Assembly (NCBI GenBank): GCA_024654505.1
Contig: JANLHN010000003.1
Span: 293,037 to 357,036 of the forward strand
Direction: 5' to 3'
Source of the DNA: Nanobdellota archaeon
GTDB taxonomy: Archaea; Nanobdellota; Nanobdellia; Pacearchaeales; GW2011-AR1
Length of the DNA stretch: 64,000 nt
Positions within the stretch are counted from its first letter, which is position 1, and each line of letters starts with the position of its first letter. The notes below the pieces were generated by a model. It was not told the DNA's origin. It saw only the letters and a list, made by a program, of their open reading frames with translations, and made no database searches. The position numbers were made by a program, and so were the translations under genes. Shown here piece by piece: positions 1 to 8,304 of this stretch.

Positions 1-1
1 T

Positions 2-346
2 AACAAAGAAAAAGGATTTTATGATGAGAGTGAATGTAAAGATGGATGTAATGATGAATGTCCAGGTGCTTCGAGAACTAATTGTATTAATGATAAATGT
101 GAATGTTATTATGAAAATGATGAACCCCAATATGATGAAGGAGAAGGTCCTTCTGGAGAAATTATTTCTTCCCAACCCGACACAACGCCAGAACCCCAAC
201 AATCTCCTGAAGAACCAGAAGAACGTGAAGAAGAATCTCTCGAACTGGAATCAAATTCTGGGGATAGTGGAAGAGAGGATTCTGGGGGAGATGAAGGTGG
301 GTCTATGATAACAGGAAATGTGTTCTTGGATTATTATTGGGATTAA
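2..346 (+). CDS. C-terminal part of a secreted/membrane protein, Cys-rich then acidic tail, ends SMITGNVFLDYYWD (partial at window start)
   Basis: Open frame from base 2 to TAA 344-346; reads ...ECKDGCNDECPGASRTNCINDKCECYY..., compositionally a real protein, unlike the listed 21..308 ORF in another frame. Confidence 0.6.
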   Translation, partial: NKEKGFYDESECKDGCNDECPGASRTNCINDKCECYYENDEPQYDEGEGPSGEIISSQPDTTPEPQQSPEEPEEREEESLELESNSGDSGREDSGGDEGGSMITGNVFLDYYWD

Positions 347-391
347 TTAAAAAATAAAAAAGTTATATGTCTTTATAATTATATAAAGAGT

Positions 392-550
392 TTATTCAGC
401 CGAATAGTTTCTTACTAATTTGGTTATACCTACAACTAAGAATGCTAGAGCTACTAACCAAGGACCCCATGTTCCTGTGTCCATCCCCAGTAAAGGAAGT
501 ACAAAAAGTACTCCGATTAAAGTAAATAACCAAGCGCTTGTTTTAGCCAT
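392..550 (-). CDS. Small two-TM membrane protein, 52 aa (MAKTSAWLFTLIGVLFVLPLLGMDTGTWGPWLVALAFLVVGITKLVRNYSAE)
   Basis: Below the ORF-track cutoff; strong Shine-Dalgarno GGAGGTGATAA directly before ATG; two hydrophobic segments. Confidence 0.7.
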   Translation of the reverse strand: MAKTSAWLFTLIGVLFVLPLLGMDTGTWGPWLVALAFLVVGITKLVRNYSAE

Positions 551-700
551 TTTATCACCTCCATTCTAGTTATATAGTCTCAGGACCAATAATTTGCCCA
601 AAATAATGACTATTCCTTTAAGGATTTCAACTTTATAAACATAAACCTTTTTATATTAATAATTGGTTAACCTTTTATAATCTCTTGACATTGTCTTGGC

Positions 701-1306
701 ATGAAAAATAGGGGGAATGAAATTTTATTGTTTATTGCTTTGGTTGTTGTGTTTATAGGATTAATTTTATTTTATTCTGATAAGGTTTCTGTGGGAGAAG
801 TTAATAATTTTGTGGATGAAGGTTCTATTGCTCTGAGATTTAATACTTCTGAGCCACATTGGGACCATATGCCTCTAACCTATAACTGGAATGAAGAGTG
901 TGGGGAGTGGAATGGAAATTTTACGAATAAAATTAGGACCGCTCTTCAAGAAATTTCAAATGTTACTGAAGGGGTAATAACTTTTGAGAAATTGTCCTTA
1001 ATTGAGCCCGACATTATGTTTATTTGTGATGCTTCCCAATATTACTCTAAGGGGCTGATTATTGCAGAGGCAGAATCATTTAGTTACGGAAATATTTTTG
1101 CTCCCTCAAAGGTTTATATTTATGGTTCTGGAGAATGTAAGAACAGACCAACCACAATAATTCATGAAGTTTTACATTTGTTTGGAATAGGACATACTGA
1201 GAAGACTGAGGAGAATTTGCAGGATATTATGTTTGAGAAAAAATATGACTGCAAGGCTTATATTTCTAATGAGACTATAGATTATTTGAAAGGAATTTAT
1301 AACTGA
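701..1306 (+). CDS. Membrane-anchored metzincin-type zinc metalloprotease
   Basis: N-terminal TM; HEVLHLFGIGH matches HExxHxxGxxH. Confidence 0.75.
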   Translation: MKNRGNEILLFIALVVVFIGLILFYSDKVSVGEVNNFVDEGSIALRFNTSEPHWDHMPLTYNWNEECGEWNGNFTNKIRTALQEISNVTEGVITFEKLSLIEPDIMFICDASQYYSKGLIIAEAESFSYGNIFAPSKVYIYGSGECKNRPTTIIHEVLHLFGIGHTEKTEENLQDIMFEKKYDCKAYISNETIDYLKGIYN

Positions 1307-1346
1307 TTGGAAAAGCTTTTATACTTCTTGTGATTGGAGGAGTTAT

Positions 1347-2045
1347 ATGAAGGTTAATTTTGACATAAAAAAAAGTGTTATCGTTAAGACTGTTATTCTT
1401 ATTTTGTTAGGATTTACTTTTGGTTTGGTAATTGGGGGGACTCCGGTAGACACTTCAAAACCTTGGCATTTCCTTAATCAAATTGCAGACCCAAATGGAA
1501 ATTCTGTTGACGGAGATAATAATGGGGTTATTGATTTTGCAGAAACAACTCAATGTGTCTCTGCCGATACAGGTTATGTGTCTCCAAATCTTGCTACTGG
1601 CCTGGGGAATGTTGTTTGGGTAGGGGATATGACTATAAATCTTAAAATAGGGACCAAGAATATTTGCCAAGATACTAATGGTTGTTCTTTAAGTGTTATA
1701 GAGTATTTCGCTCCTTTAGTCTTTGTCGCTGGTGGCTCTCAAACGAATTCAGAGGATCCAAACCGAGTTTTTGACTATTTTGTATATCAATCTAATACTC
1801 CCTCTGTCAATCTTGGAGGTGGAGGACCAATTCAACCTTGGGGGGCAGACAATGGTCTTAGAGGATTTAATGGGGATGGAGGGGTTTCTCAAGTAATTCC
1901 AAATATAGGTGGAGGCCCTATCTCGTTTGTTTTAGATGACGATCTTTTTGGAGCAGGAACAACAGTAAACGATCAATCTCCTGACTTTTGGTCACTTAGA
2001 GACTTTTCTCCAACCACAGCCTATAGAGTGATTGTTTGTGATTAG
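1347..2045 (+). CDS. Hypothetical secreted protein
   Basis: N-terminal signal/TM segment, long ORF. Confidence 0.6.
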   Translation: MKVNFDIKKSVIVKTVILILLGFTFGLVIGGTPVDTSKPWHFLNQIADPNGNSVDGDNNGVIDFAETTQCVSADTGYVSPNLATGLGNVVWVGDMTINLKIGTKNICQDTNGCSLSVIEYFAPLVFVAGGSQTNSEDPNRVFDYFVYQSNTPSVNLGGGGPIQPWGADNGLRGFNGDGGVSQVIPNIGGGPISFVLDDDLFGAGTTVNDQSPDFWSLRDFSPTTAYRVIVCD

Positions 2046-2058
2046 TTAAGGATTTTAT

Positions 2059-3837
2059 TTAGAATACGGCCCACTCTTTATTATGTTTTTGTTCTCGGTC
2101 TTTAACACTTCCCCGGCTATTAATTCTAGGCCTGCCTGATTCTTCTTCTTTTCTTAATGTTATGTCGAGAGACTTTAGAAGTTCGCTGACGCCCTCTTCG
2201 AAGCCCCTGATTTCACTCGCTTCGCCTTTAACTGCCGCTTCACCACTGAAGTTGATAATGCTGTCTGCGAGATAAGATATTAGAAGTAGGTCGTGGTCGA
2301 CGACGAATGCTGTCTTTTCTTTCTCAATCATGATGTCTTTTATGGCTTTTGCTACAGAAATTCTCTCTTCTACATCCAGATATGCGCTTGGTTCGTCAAT
2401 AAGGTAGATGTCAGCCTCTTTTGCAAGACATCTTGCAATACTAAATCTTTGGAGTTCTCCCCCAGAGAGTTGGCTAAGTTTCTTCATTTGAATTGTTCCT
2501 AAATTAAATGTACCTGCCATCTTCTTGTTTATCTTTTCTTTAAACATTATCTCCCTAACAACCTCGTTAGATTCTGTGAAGAGATATTGGGGTTTGTATG
2601 AGATATCTAGTTCAAGGTCTAGTTTGCCTTTGCCCGTTGAAGATGGAGATTCCTTGGAATCTCCTTTAGAGGGTATGCCTGTGCGTGTGGTTGTGACTTC
2701 TAGTTCTCCCGCTATTGCTCTGACAAAAGACGTTTTACCCGTTCCATTTCTTCCCAATATTCCTATAACATGATTCTGCCGTATTCCTCCTTTTGGAACA
2801 TGTAGTTTAAAGCCGGATTCAAACTCCAAATTAAATTCTGGCCATTCTGCAATCTTTGCTCCAGTCATTGGAGGATTTTTTGTGAAATTAAAATTTAGTG
2901 CTTTGTCTCTAATTCTAAGATTTTCTTCCTTGAGAAATCCGTGAAGATAAGAATTTACTGCATATTTGGAGGTTTTTACTCCACTAACTATTCCAAATGC
3001 CCCTTGGCTTCCGAAGAAGATATTTATGTGTTCTGTAAGGTAATCTAATATTAGAAGGTCGTGTTCCACTACGACGAGAGTTTTGTGTTTTGATAATTCT
3101 TTTAAGAAGTCAGATACTCTAAGTCTTTCACTTATATCAAGAAAAGCGAGGGGTTCGTCAAAGAAGTAGATGTCTGCGTCGCCAAGACTGGCTGCAATGA
3201 TTGCTACTCTTTGGAGTTCTCCCCCAGAAAGTTTATTCATTTTATTTTCCAAAACGTTGGTGATATTGAGTGTTTTTGCTAACTCTTTTATCTCTTTTTC
3301 TTTTCCCCTTTTTTTTAGAAGGTCGATTACCTTAACATCTACTGCAAGATTTGATAAGTTCTGAGGTTTATATGAAATCTTTTTTTTATTAATGTCTTCG
3401 AAATATCTGAGCATTTCGTTTCCTTTAAAAAATTCTTTGATGTCGTCTTCTGTTGCTTCTTTCCCCAAATTAATTTGCGTTTGTCCTGTGAGAATTTTAA
3501 TTGCGGTGGATTTTCCTATTCCATTCCTTCCAAGAAGTCCTAAAATGCTCCCCTCTTTTGGTGTTGGAATCCCATAAAGGGCGAAGCCGTTACTCCCATA
3601 ACGATAAACCATGTCAGATTCTTTCACACTTGGGAGGTTAATTATATCTATTGCATCAAAAGGACAACGTTTTACACAAATTGCGCAACCTATACAAGTG
3701 TCTTCCTCTATTCTTGCCTTGTCTGAGATGGTTATGCAGGTATCTAATTCCTTTTTCTCAACAGGACAATATTTTTTGCATTCATGCCCGCATGCTGTCG
3801 GCTTACACTTTTCTTTGTGGACTATAGCTAACTTCAT
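2059..3837 (-). CDS. ABCE1/Rli1-type ribosome recycling ATPase
   Basis: N-terminal ferredoxin-like 4Fe-4S motif (CIGCAICVKRCPFDAI), twin ABC domains with LSGGELQR. Confidence 0.95.
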   Translation of the reverse strand: MKLAIVHKEKCKPTACGHECKKYCPVEKKELDTCITISDKARIEEDTCIGCAICVKRCPFDAIDIINLPSVKESDMVYRYGSNGFALYGIPTPKEGSILGLLGRNGIGKSTAIKILTGQTQINLGKEATEDDIKEFFKGNEMLRYFEDINKKKISYKPQNLSNLAVDVKVIDLLKKRGKEKEIKELAKTLNITNVLENKMNKLSGGELQRVAIIAASLGDADIYFFDEPLAFLDISERLRVSDFLKELSKHKTLVVVEHDLLILDYLTEHINIFFGSQGAFGIVSGVKTSKYAVNSYLHGFLKEENLRIRDKALNFNFTKNPPMTGAKIAEWPEFNLEFESGFKLHVPKGGIRQNHVIGILGRNGTGKTSFVRAIAGELEVTTTRTGIPSKGDSKESPSSTGKGKLDLELDISYKPQYLFTESNEVVREIMFKEKINKKMAGTFNLGTIQMKKLSQLSGGELQRFSIARCLAKEADIYLIDEPSAYLDVEERISVAKAIKDIMIEKEKTAFVVDHDLLLISYLADSIINFSGEAAVKGEASEIRGFEEGVSELLKSLDITLRKEEESGRPRINSRGSVKDREQKHNKEWAVF

Positions 3838-3871
3838 GATTTAGAAAGGGGGTTTGGGGTTTTAAAGTTTA

Positions 3872-4264
3872 TCAGTCTTTATGAAATTTTATCTCACCAA
3901 AATAGGGTCCTGCAACACGAATTCCTCTTTGGAGGTGTCCCCGTTCGCAAACGACTGCGACATCTATTTGAGAAACATCATCTTCATTAATCCCCTCTCG
4001 GATATTAACCCCTGGTCCTAAACCCTCCATTCCTTCAAGTCCCCCTTTAGAATTTCTAGTGATATGAGTATGTCCATCGGGAGCTATTCTTGTTTTGCTT
4101 GTTATTGCTGCAAAACTAACACCCTCATAGATTCTTTTGAATGCTCCAATCTCTGAGGTTCCACACCCACTACATTCGTCCGGTTGTTGTCTTTTATTAG
4201 GGGTTGTAACTAGATAATCATCAATCTTTCCGCAATCTCCGCATGAGTACCTATATATTGGCAT
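3872..4264 (-). CDS. FmdB-like zinc-ribbon protein
   Basis: MPIYRYSCGDCG...CSGCG N-terminal zinc ribbon. Confidence 0.55.
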   Translation of the reverse strand: MPIYRYSCGDCGKIDDYLVTTPNKRQQPDECSGCGTSEIGAFKRIYEGVSFAAITSKTRIAPDGHTHITRNSKGGLEGMEGLGPGVNIREGINEDDVSQIDVAVVCERGHLQRGIRVAGPYFGEIKFHKD

Positions 4265-4363
4265 GTTATTGTTTCAGAACTAACGGGTCTGATTCCGACC
4301 ACCACTAAAATATAATTAGTGGAGAGTTTATAAATTTTTGGAAAAGTTAACAAATGTTTAAAT

Positions 4364-5404
4364 ATGTCTATGTTGTTTATAGATAGTTGGTGGTTAATGG
4401 TTGTTAAAAAGAATCATAAAAGAAAACGAGGAAAGATTTGGAACAATACTAACCTTGGTTTATTGGTAGTGCTAATTGTTTTGATTTTATTCTTAGGGGG
4501 TTTTTACTCTGGATGGTTTGGAGATATTAATAATAGGGTTTTAGAAAGTCCTTCTCTTTCTAGAGGGGCACTTATTACTGTGACAGATGGTACTCAATCA
4601 GAATTTGGTGCTCAATCAGAGAATTTTGGAAAAGTTATGGGTGCGGAAGGCTATGTGCATAAAAATGTTGATTCTACCAATTTTAAGAATAAAGATGATT
4701 TTGTAAAAGAAATCATAAAAACCTGTGCAGAGCTTCGAGCCAGTAAGAGGGCTGGGGGTGAGGGGGTTTTTGTGGTAAATACTCATGGCTCGGAGGGTTC
4801 TGTAACTTTTAGGGGTTCTGGTGGAGAAAATTTTGTATTCTCAAGAGAAGAAATGAAAGAAATCGCTGCAAAATGTTTTAAGGACGCAAGTAATACAGTC
4901 TATATTGATGATTCTTGTCAAAGTCAATGTGATGTTTTCTCTGGGTCGAATCCATTCAAGTTGATAATAGTTCCATCGGGTCTTTCGGCTAGTTACTTGT
5001 GGGCTTTAATGTGGGCTGATTGGATAATGTTTGATGAAGCAAATATTGTGACTTGGATTAATAGTGACCCGGCACATCAAGGAACCTCGCAGGAGCTTAA
5101 AGATATTACTGCTGCAATAATAAAGTCTATCATTAATAATCATAAAAAACAAAATCAACAAAACCAAGTAGTGGTACCTACTGCAACATCAGAGGCTATA
5201 GATGTTGCAACACCTTCTGAAGAATCTTCAGAGGACACAACAAACACAGATACTGTAACACTCCCTGAAGAAGATGAAGGAATAGATTGGGATTTAAAGA
5301 TAAAACTTGCAAATTTTATTTATGATTCTATGATAAAGGGAAATCCCCAAGGAGACCCTGCAGAAAATGAGGCAGGTCCTCCAATTTCTGAAAAGGGAAA
5401 TTAA
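4364..5404 (+). CDS. Membrane-anchored candidate clan CD (caspase/legumain-like) cysteine peptidase; start may be Met at 4397
   Basis: TM after N-terminus; hydrophobic-VVNTHGSEG and VYIDDSCQSQC blocks resemble the His-Gly and Cys blocks of clan CD. Confidence 0.45.
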   Translation: MSMLFIDSWWLMVVKKNHKRKRGKIWNNTNLGLLVVLIVLILFLGGFYSGWFGDINNRVLESPSLSRGALITVTDGTQSEFGAQSENFGKVMGAEGYVHKNVDSTNFKNKDDFVKEIIKTCAELRASKRAGGEGVFVVNTHGSEGSVTFRGSGGENFVFSREEMKEIAAKCFKDASNTVYIDDSCQSQCDVFSGSNPFKLIIVPSGLSASYLWALMWADWIMFDEANIVTWINSDPAHQGTSQELKDITAAIIKSIINNHKKQNQQNQVVVPTATSEAIDVATPSEESSEDTTNTDTVTLPEEDEGIDWDLKIKLANFIYDSMIKGNPQGDPAENEAGPPISEKGN

Positions 5405-5449
5405 GGAGCCCATGCAAAACTTTACATATTCTTTATTCTCCCTTTTTGA

Positions 5450-5785
5450 ATGGCAATGAAGTTTTGTAAGGAATGTAATGGTCTTCTGAGGATAGCAAAA
5501 GAAGGGAAGAAGACATTCCTAGGGTGCGAGAAATGTGAAACTTGGGAAGAATGTGGTGATGATTGTGGAATTGTTACTAAGGAACATTTAGATAAAAAAA
5601 TTCTTGGAGAGGGTGTTGCTGAGAAAGAAAGGGGAACTGAAGGTTATGATTTTAAGTGTAAGAAATGTGGGAACAATAAATGTACTGTGCATGATTTAGG
5701 AATGATGTATGGAGATGAAGATTATTTATATTTGTTAACTTGCACAAAATGCGATTATTCTGAGAGAGTTGGAGATTATTGCTAA
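5450..5785 (+). CDS. Two-zinc-ribbon protein resembling RPB9/TFIIS (TFS)
   Basis: CKEC..CEKC and CKKC..CTKC ribbons. Confidence 0.5.
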   Translation: MAMKFCKECNGLLRIAKEGKKTFLGCEKCETWEECGDDCGIVTKEHLDKKILGEGVAEKERGTEGYDFKCKKCGNNKCTVHDLGMMYGDEDYLYLLTCTKCDYSERVGDYC

Positions 5786-5826
5786 TTTATTTTTTAATGA
5801 TTTTAAGAGATTCCACATTTTAATAA

Positions 5827-6590
5827 TTACCAACAGCTTGTAGGGAATTGGTCTTCACCAATATTGGTTAGGGCGATAATCCCTCCAAAAGGTCCATCAG
5901 TTAAGGTGGCTGAATTAGATGCAGATTCTGATGTTTCAGTTCCACCACTTTCTGTAGAGGTATATGTAGTAGTCTTTGTGGTTGTTGCTGTTCTTGTATT
6001 CCCTTCCGCCGTTCTACCATTTAAGTCTTCTTTTACTACTGTGGTAGACCCATCTTCATTAAGATGCCCTAATAATACATCCGCATCTGTTACTTCTACT
6101 TCTTTCCCACATCTTTTTGGAGAGCACATCATAGTATGGGTTTCTGTTATTGTTGTAAATCCATCTGGGTCAGGACAAGAAAAAATTGTCGTCGTTGTAG
6201 TTTCCTTTTGAGTACATTGGGGACTAGAAGGGCTTTCCGTCTCTTCTCCTACAGAAATTATTTCTCTTGTACAGTTTCCAATCTTTTCATTTAAAATAGT
6301 TACTCCCCCAGGGTATTCTCTTATTTTAATCCCAGAATAATATGATTCTTTTGTCTCTCCTTTGGATTTTTCTTCCGTTGGTGGAGGTAGTGGTACAAAT
6401 CCACTTTCTTCTGAATAAGAGGGTTCTTCAAATCCTGGTACCCCAAAACTATTATCTCTTTCGGGACTCATCCTCACTCCTTGCCCAAACCAATTTGTTA
6501 AAGAACCAATAGCAAGAATAATTAGAATAATTGTAATAATCCAAAGAGAAGTTCCATTAAATTGTGACTCTTTATTTTTTTCTTTGCCAT
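5827..6590 (-). pseudogene. Secreted/membrane Thr-rich protein with an apparent -1 frameshift at an A7 tract (or slippage site)
   Basis: ORF 5827..6477 continues upstream in frame through a TM helix (LWIITIILIILAIGSLTNWF) but has no start; ATG at 6588-6590 joins that frame only if the A7 tract at 6575-6581 is A8. Confidence 0.5.
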
Positions 6591-6697
6591 TTGTTAATAC
6601 CCTTAACAGATATTATTATTTAAATGTTTGGAGATTATTGTTAAGCCTTCTCCTCAACCTTAGGTCTGCAAGAATCTTTCTTCTAATTTATTCAGAC

Positions 6698-6916
6698 CTA
6701 AGCTTTCGTCCCACACTCTGGGCAGAATTTTTCTCCACCTTCTAGACCCCAATTACATTTCTGACATCTTCTTATATCGGTTTTTTCTTCTAAAATTGCC
6801 TCATAGTCGTTCCTTCCTGAGAGAATCTTCCCCATAATTTTCTTTATCTTATCTTGCTCTTCCCCTTTTTGTTGAAATCTTGTTAAATCAAATCCTTCCA
6901 TAGTGTTTGCTTGCAA
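6698..6916 (-). CDS. Small zinc-ribbon protein
   Basis: C-terminal CQKCNWGLEGGEKFCPECG. Confidence 0.6.
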   Translation of the reverse strand: MQANTMEGFDLTRFQQKGEEQDKIKKIMGKILSGRNDYEAILEEKTDIRRCQKCNWGLEGGEKFCPECGTKA

Positions 6917-7073
6917 ATTCCTTGCAAATGAAAATTTTTAATTTTTGTTTCCATTGTCTAATGTATTCATTTTATTTTTTAAAGTTATCCCTTTATTTTT
7001 TTATTTTTTTATCGGCTCTTTTTTATTTATGGATTTAGTGTAGAATAAGAGCTTTTATAAAATTAACTAGGCT

Positions 7074-7256
7074 ATGAAATATATGGCAGAAAAATGTGCG
7101 CTTTGTAAGGAAAATATAGGGACTACTTTTTTAGAGAAGTTAGAGGGGACTTTGGTTAGGGTTGGTGAGGGTGAAAATTCAAGGAAGTTTTATGTTTGTT
7201 CTGGTTGTCAGAAGGAGCACAAGGAAAATTTAAAAGAGAAGATTTCTAAGCTGTAA
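7074..7256 (+). CDS. Small zinc-finger protein (CxxC...CxxC)
   Basis: CALC...CSGC, TATA-like upstream sequence. Confidence 0.6.
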   Translation: MKYMAEKCALCKENIGTTFLEKLEGTLVRVGEGENSRKFYVCSGCQKEHKENLKEKISKL

Positions 7257-7262
7257 TAGGAT

Positions 7263-7388
7263 GATGTGCCTCCGTAGCTCAGTTGATAAAGTACGATTAG
7301 AAATCGTTCATGCATCTCCTGAGCTGATGTGCCTCCGTAGCTCAGTTGATAAAGTACGATTAGAAATCGTTCATGCATCTCCTGAGCT
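7263..7388 (+). repeat. Two tandem 63-bp copies of the tRNA-Thr 5' end, each with a long hairpin replacing the D-loop
   Basis: Units at 7263 and 7326, then real tRNA context at 7389; AGCTCAG...CTGAGCT inverted repeat with inner ACGATT aga AATCGT. Confidence 0.9.
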
Positions 7389-7393
7389 GATGT

Positions 7394-7466
7394 GCCTCCG
7401 TAGCTCAGTTGATAGAGCATTTGCTTCGTAAGCAAAGGGTCGTCGGTTTGATCCCGGCCGGAGGCT
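7394..7466 (+). tRNA. tRNA-Thr (anticodon CGT)
   Basis: GCCTCCG/CGGAGGC acceptor stem, anticodon stem TTTGC/GCAAA with loop TTCGTAA, discriminator T. Confidence 0.92.
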
Positions 7467-7521
7467 TGATTAGTCTTTTTAGTATGATAATATTTAATAA
7501 GGCTCTTCTTTCTTTCAATTT

Positions 7522-7935
7522 ATGGGATTTAATGAATTTGATAGGATTGTTTTTAATAGTCTGAGTGTGGGGAGCTCTGTTGCAGGGGGATTCTTTGAAG
7601 GTATTGGGGAGAGAGGAATGGCTATTGGACTCTCAGGAGTTATTGGTTTGCCTGGAGGTAGATATCTTTATTCTAAGAGCCAGGCGACAAGAGATGTTCT
7701 TCCTTATTCTGGTCAAGAAACAAGTTTAGAAATGGGAAGGAATACGCTCTTATTTCTAGGAGGGTATTTTGGTGGTTTAGCTTTTAGAGAATTGATTGGA
7801 AGTCCTGGTGGACAAGAAAGAAATTATGTGAATAATGGGTTATATATATTGGTTGCTTCGGCAATGGGTGTTGGAGCAAAAATATTTAGTAATTTTGCTC
7901 AAGAATCTAAAGAAAAGAAGAGAGATTCTTGTTAA
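7522..7935 (+). CDS. Hypothetical membrane protein
   Basis: ORF with hydrophobic segments. Confidence 0.5.
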   Translation: MGFNEFDRIVFNSLSVGSSVAGGFFEGIGERGMAIGLSGVIGLPGGRYLYSKSQATRDVLPYSGQETSLEMGRNTLLFLGGYFGGLAFRELIGSPGGQERNYVNNGLYILVASAMGVGAKIFSNFAQESKEKKRDSC

Positions 7936-8303
7936 ATATCTTTTACTAGCTCACACCCAGAGAGAGATGCTATTCTTACAAGGGGTTGGGTTCCAGCATA
8001 ATTCTGACCTTTTATTTTCCAAGTAGGGTATCCTTCAACACGATTGATTAAACATTCTTCCCTATTCCTATCACAATCAACATAATTAATTTTGTCAAAT
8101 GATTTCCCAAACATCTCTTTTTGATCTTTGCAGTTATGACACCATTCTGTTCCATACATAATCACTCCCCTTTCAGTTAAACATGTGGCAAAGGTGTCAT
8201 ATTCTCTTAAGCCAGCGGTTTTTGGGATTATTAAATAAATTATCACAACAGCTAAGATTACTGCTAGATAAAACCAGCCACTCTTAAAAATACTTTTTGT
8301 CAT
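7932..8303 (-). CDS. Membrane-anchored thioredoxin-like protein (WCHNC)
   Basis: N-terminal TM, IMYGTEWCHNCKDQKEMF and EGYPTWKI cis-Pro region. Confidence 0.8.
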   Translation of the reverse strand: MTKSIFKSGWFYLAVILAVVIIYLIIPKTAGLREYDTFATCLTERGVIMYGTEWCHNCKDQKEMFGKSFDKINYVDCDRNREECLINRVEGYPTWKIKGQNYAGTQPLVRIASLSGCELVKDI

Positions 8304-8304
8304 A

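Noticed and set aside
21-308. 95-aa ORF rich in Met/Asn/Val
   Set aside because: Wrong frame; the 2..346 frame gives a convincing Cys-rich secreted protein end
4302-4322. CCACTAAaatataaTTAGTGG hairpin between divergent fmdB-like and protease genes
   Set aside because: Overlaps AT-rich promoter sequence; single occurrence, weak case for an operator
7263-7395. C/D-box-like TGATGT and CTGA motifs in the tRNA-Thr repeats
   Set aside because: No proper C/D and C'/D' arrangement with guide spacing; better explained as a tRNA-derived repeat
7208-7435. 75-aa minus ORF with internal repeats (LYQLSYGGTSAQEMHERF)
   Set aside because: Translation of the tRNA-Thr 5'-end tandem repeats, not a protein
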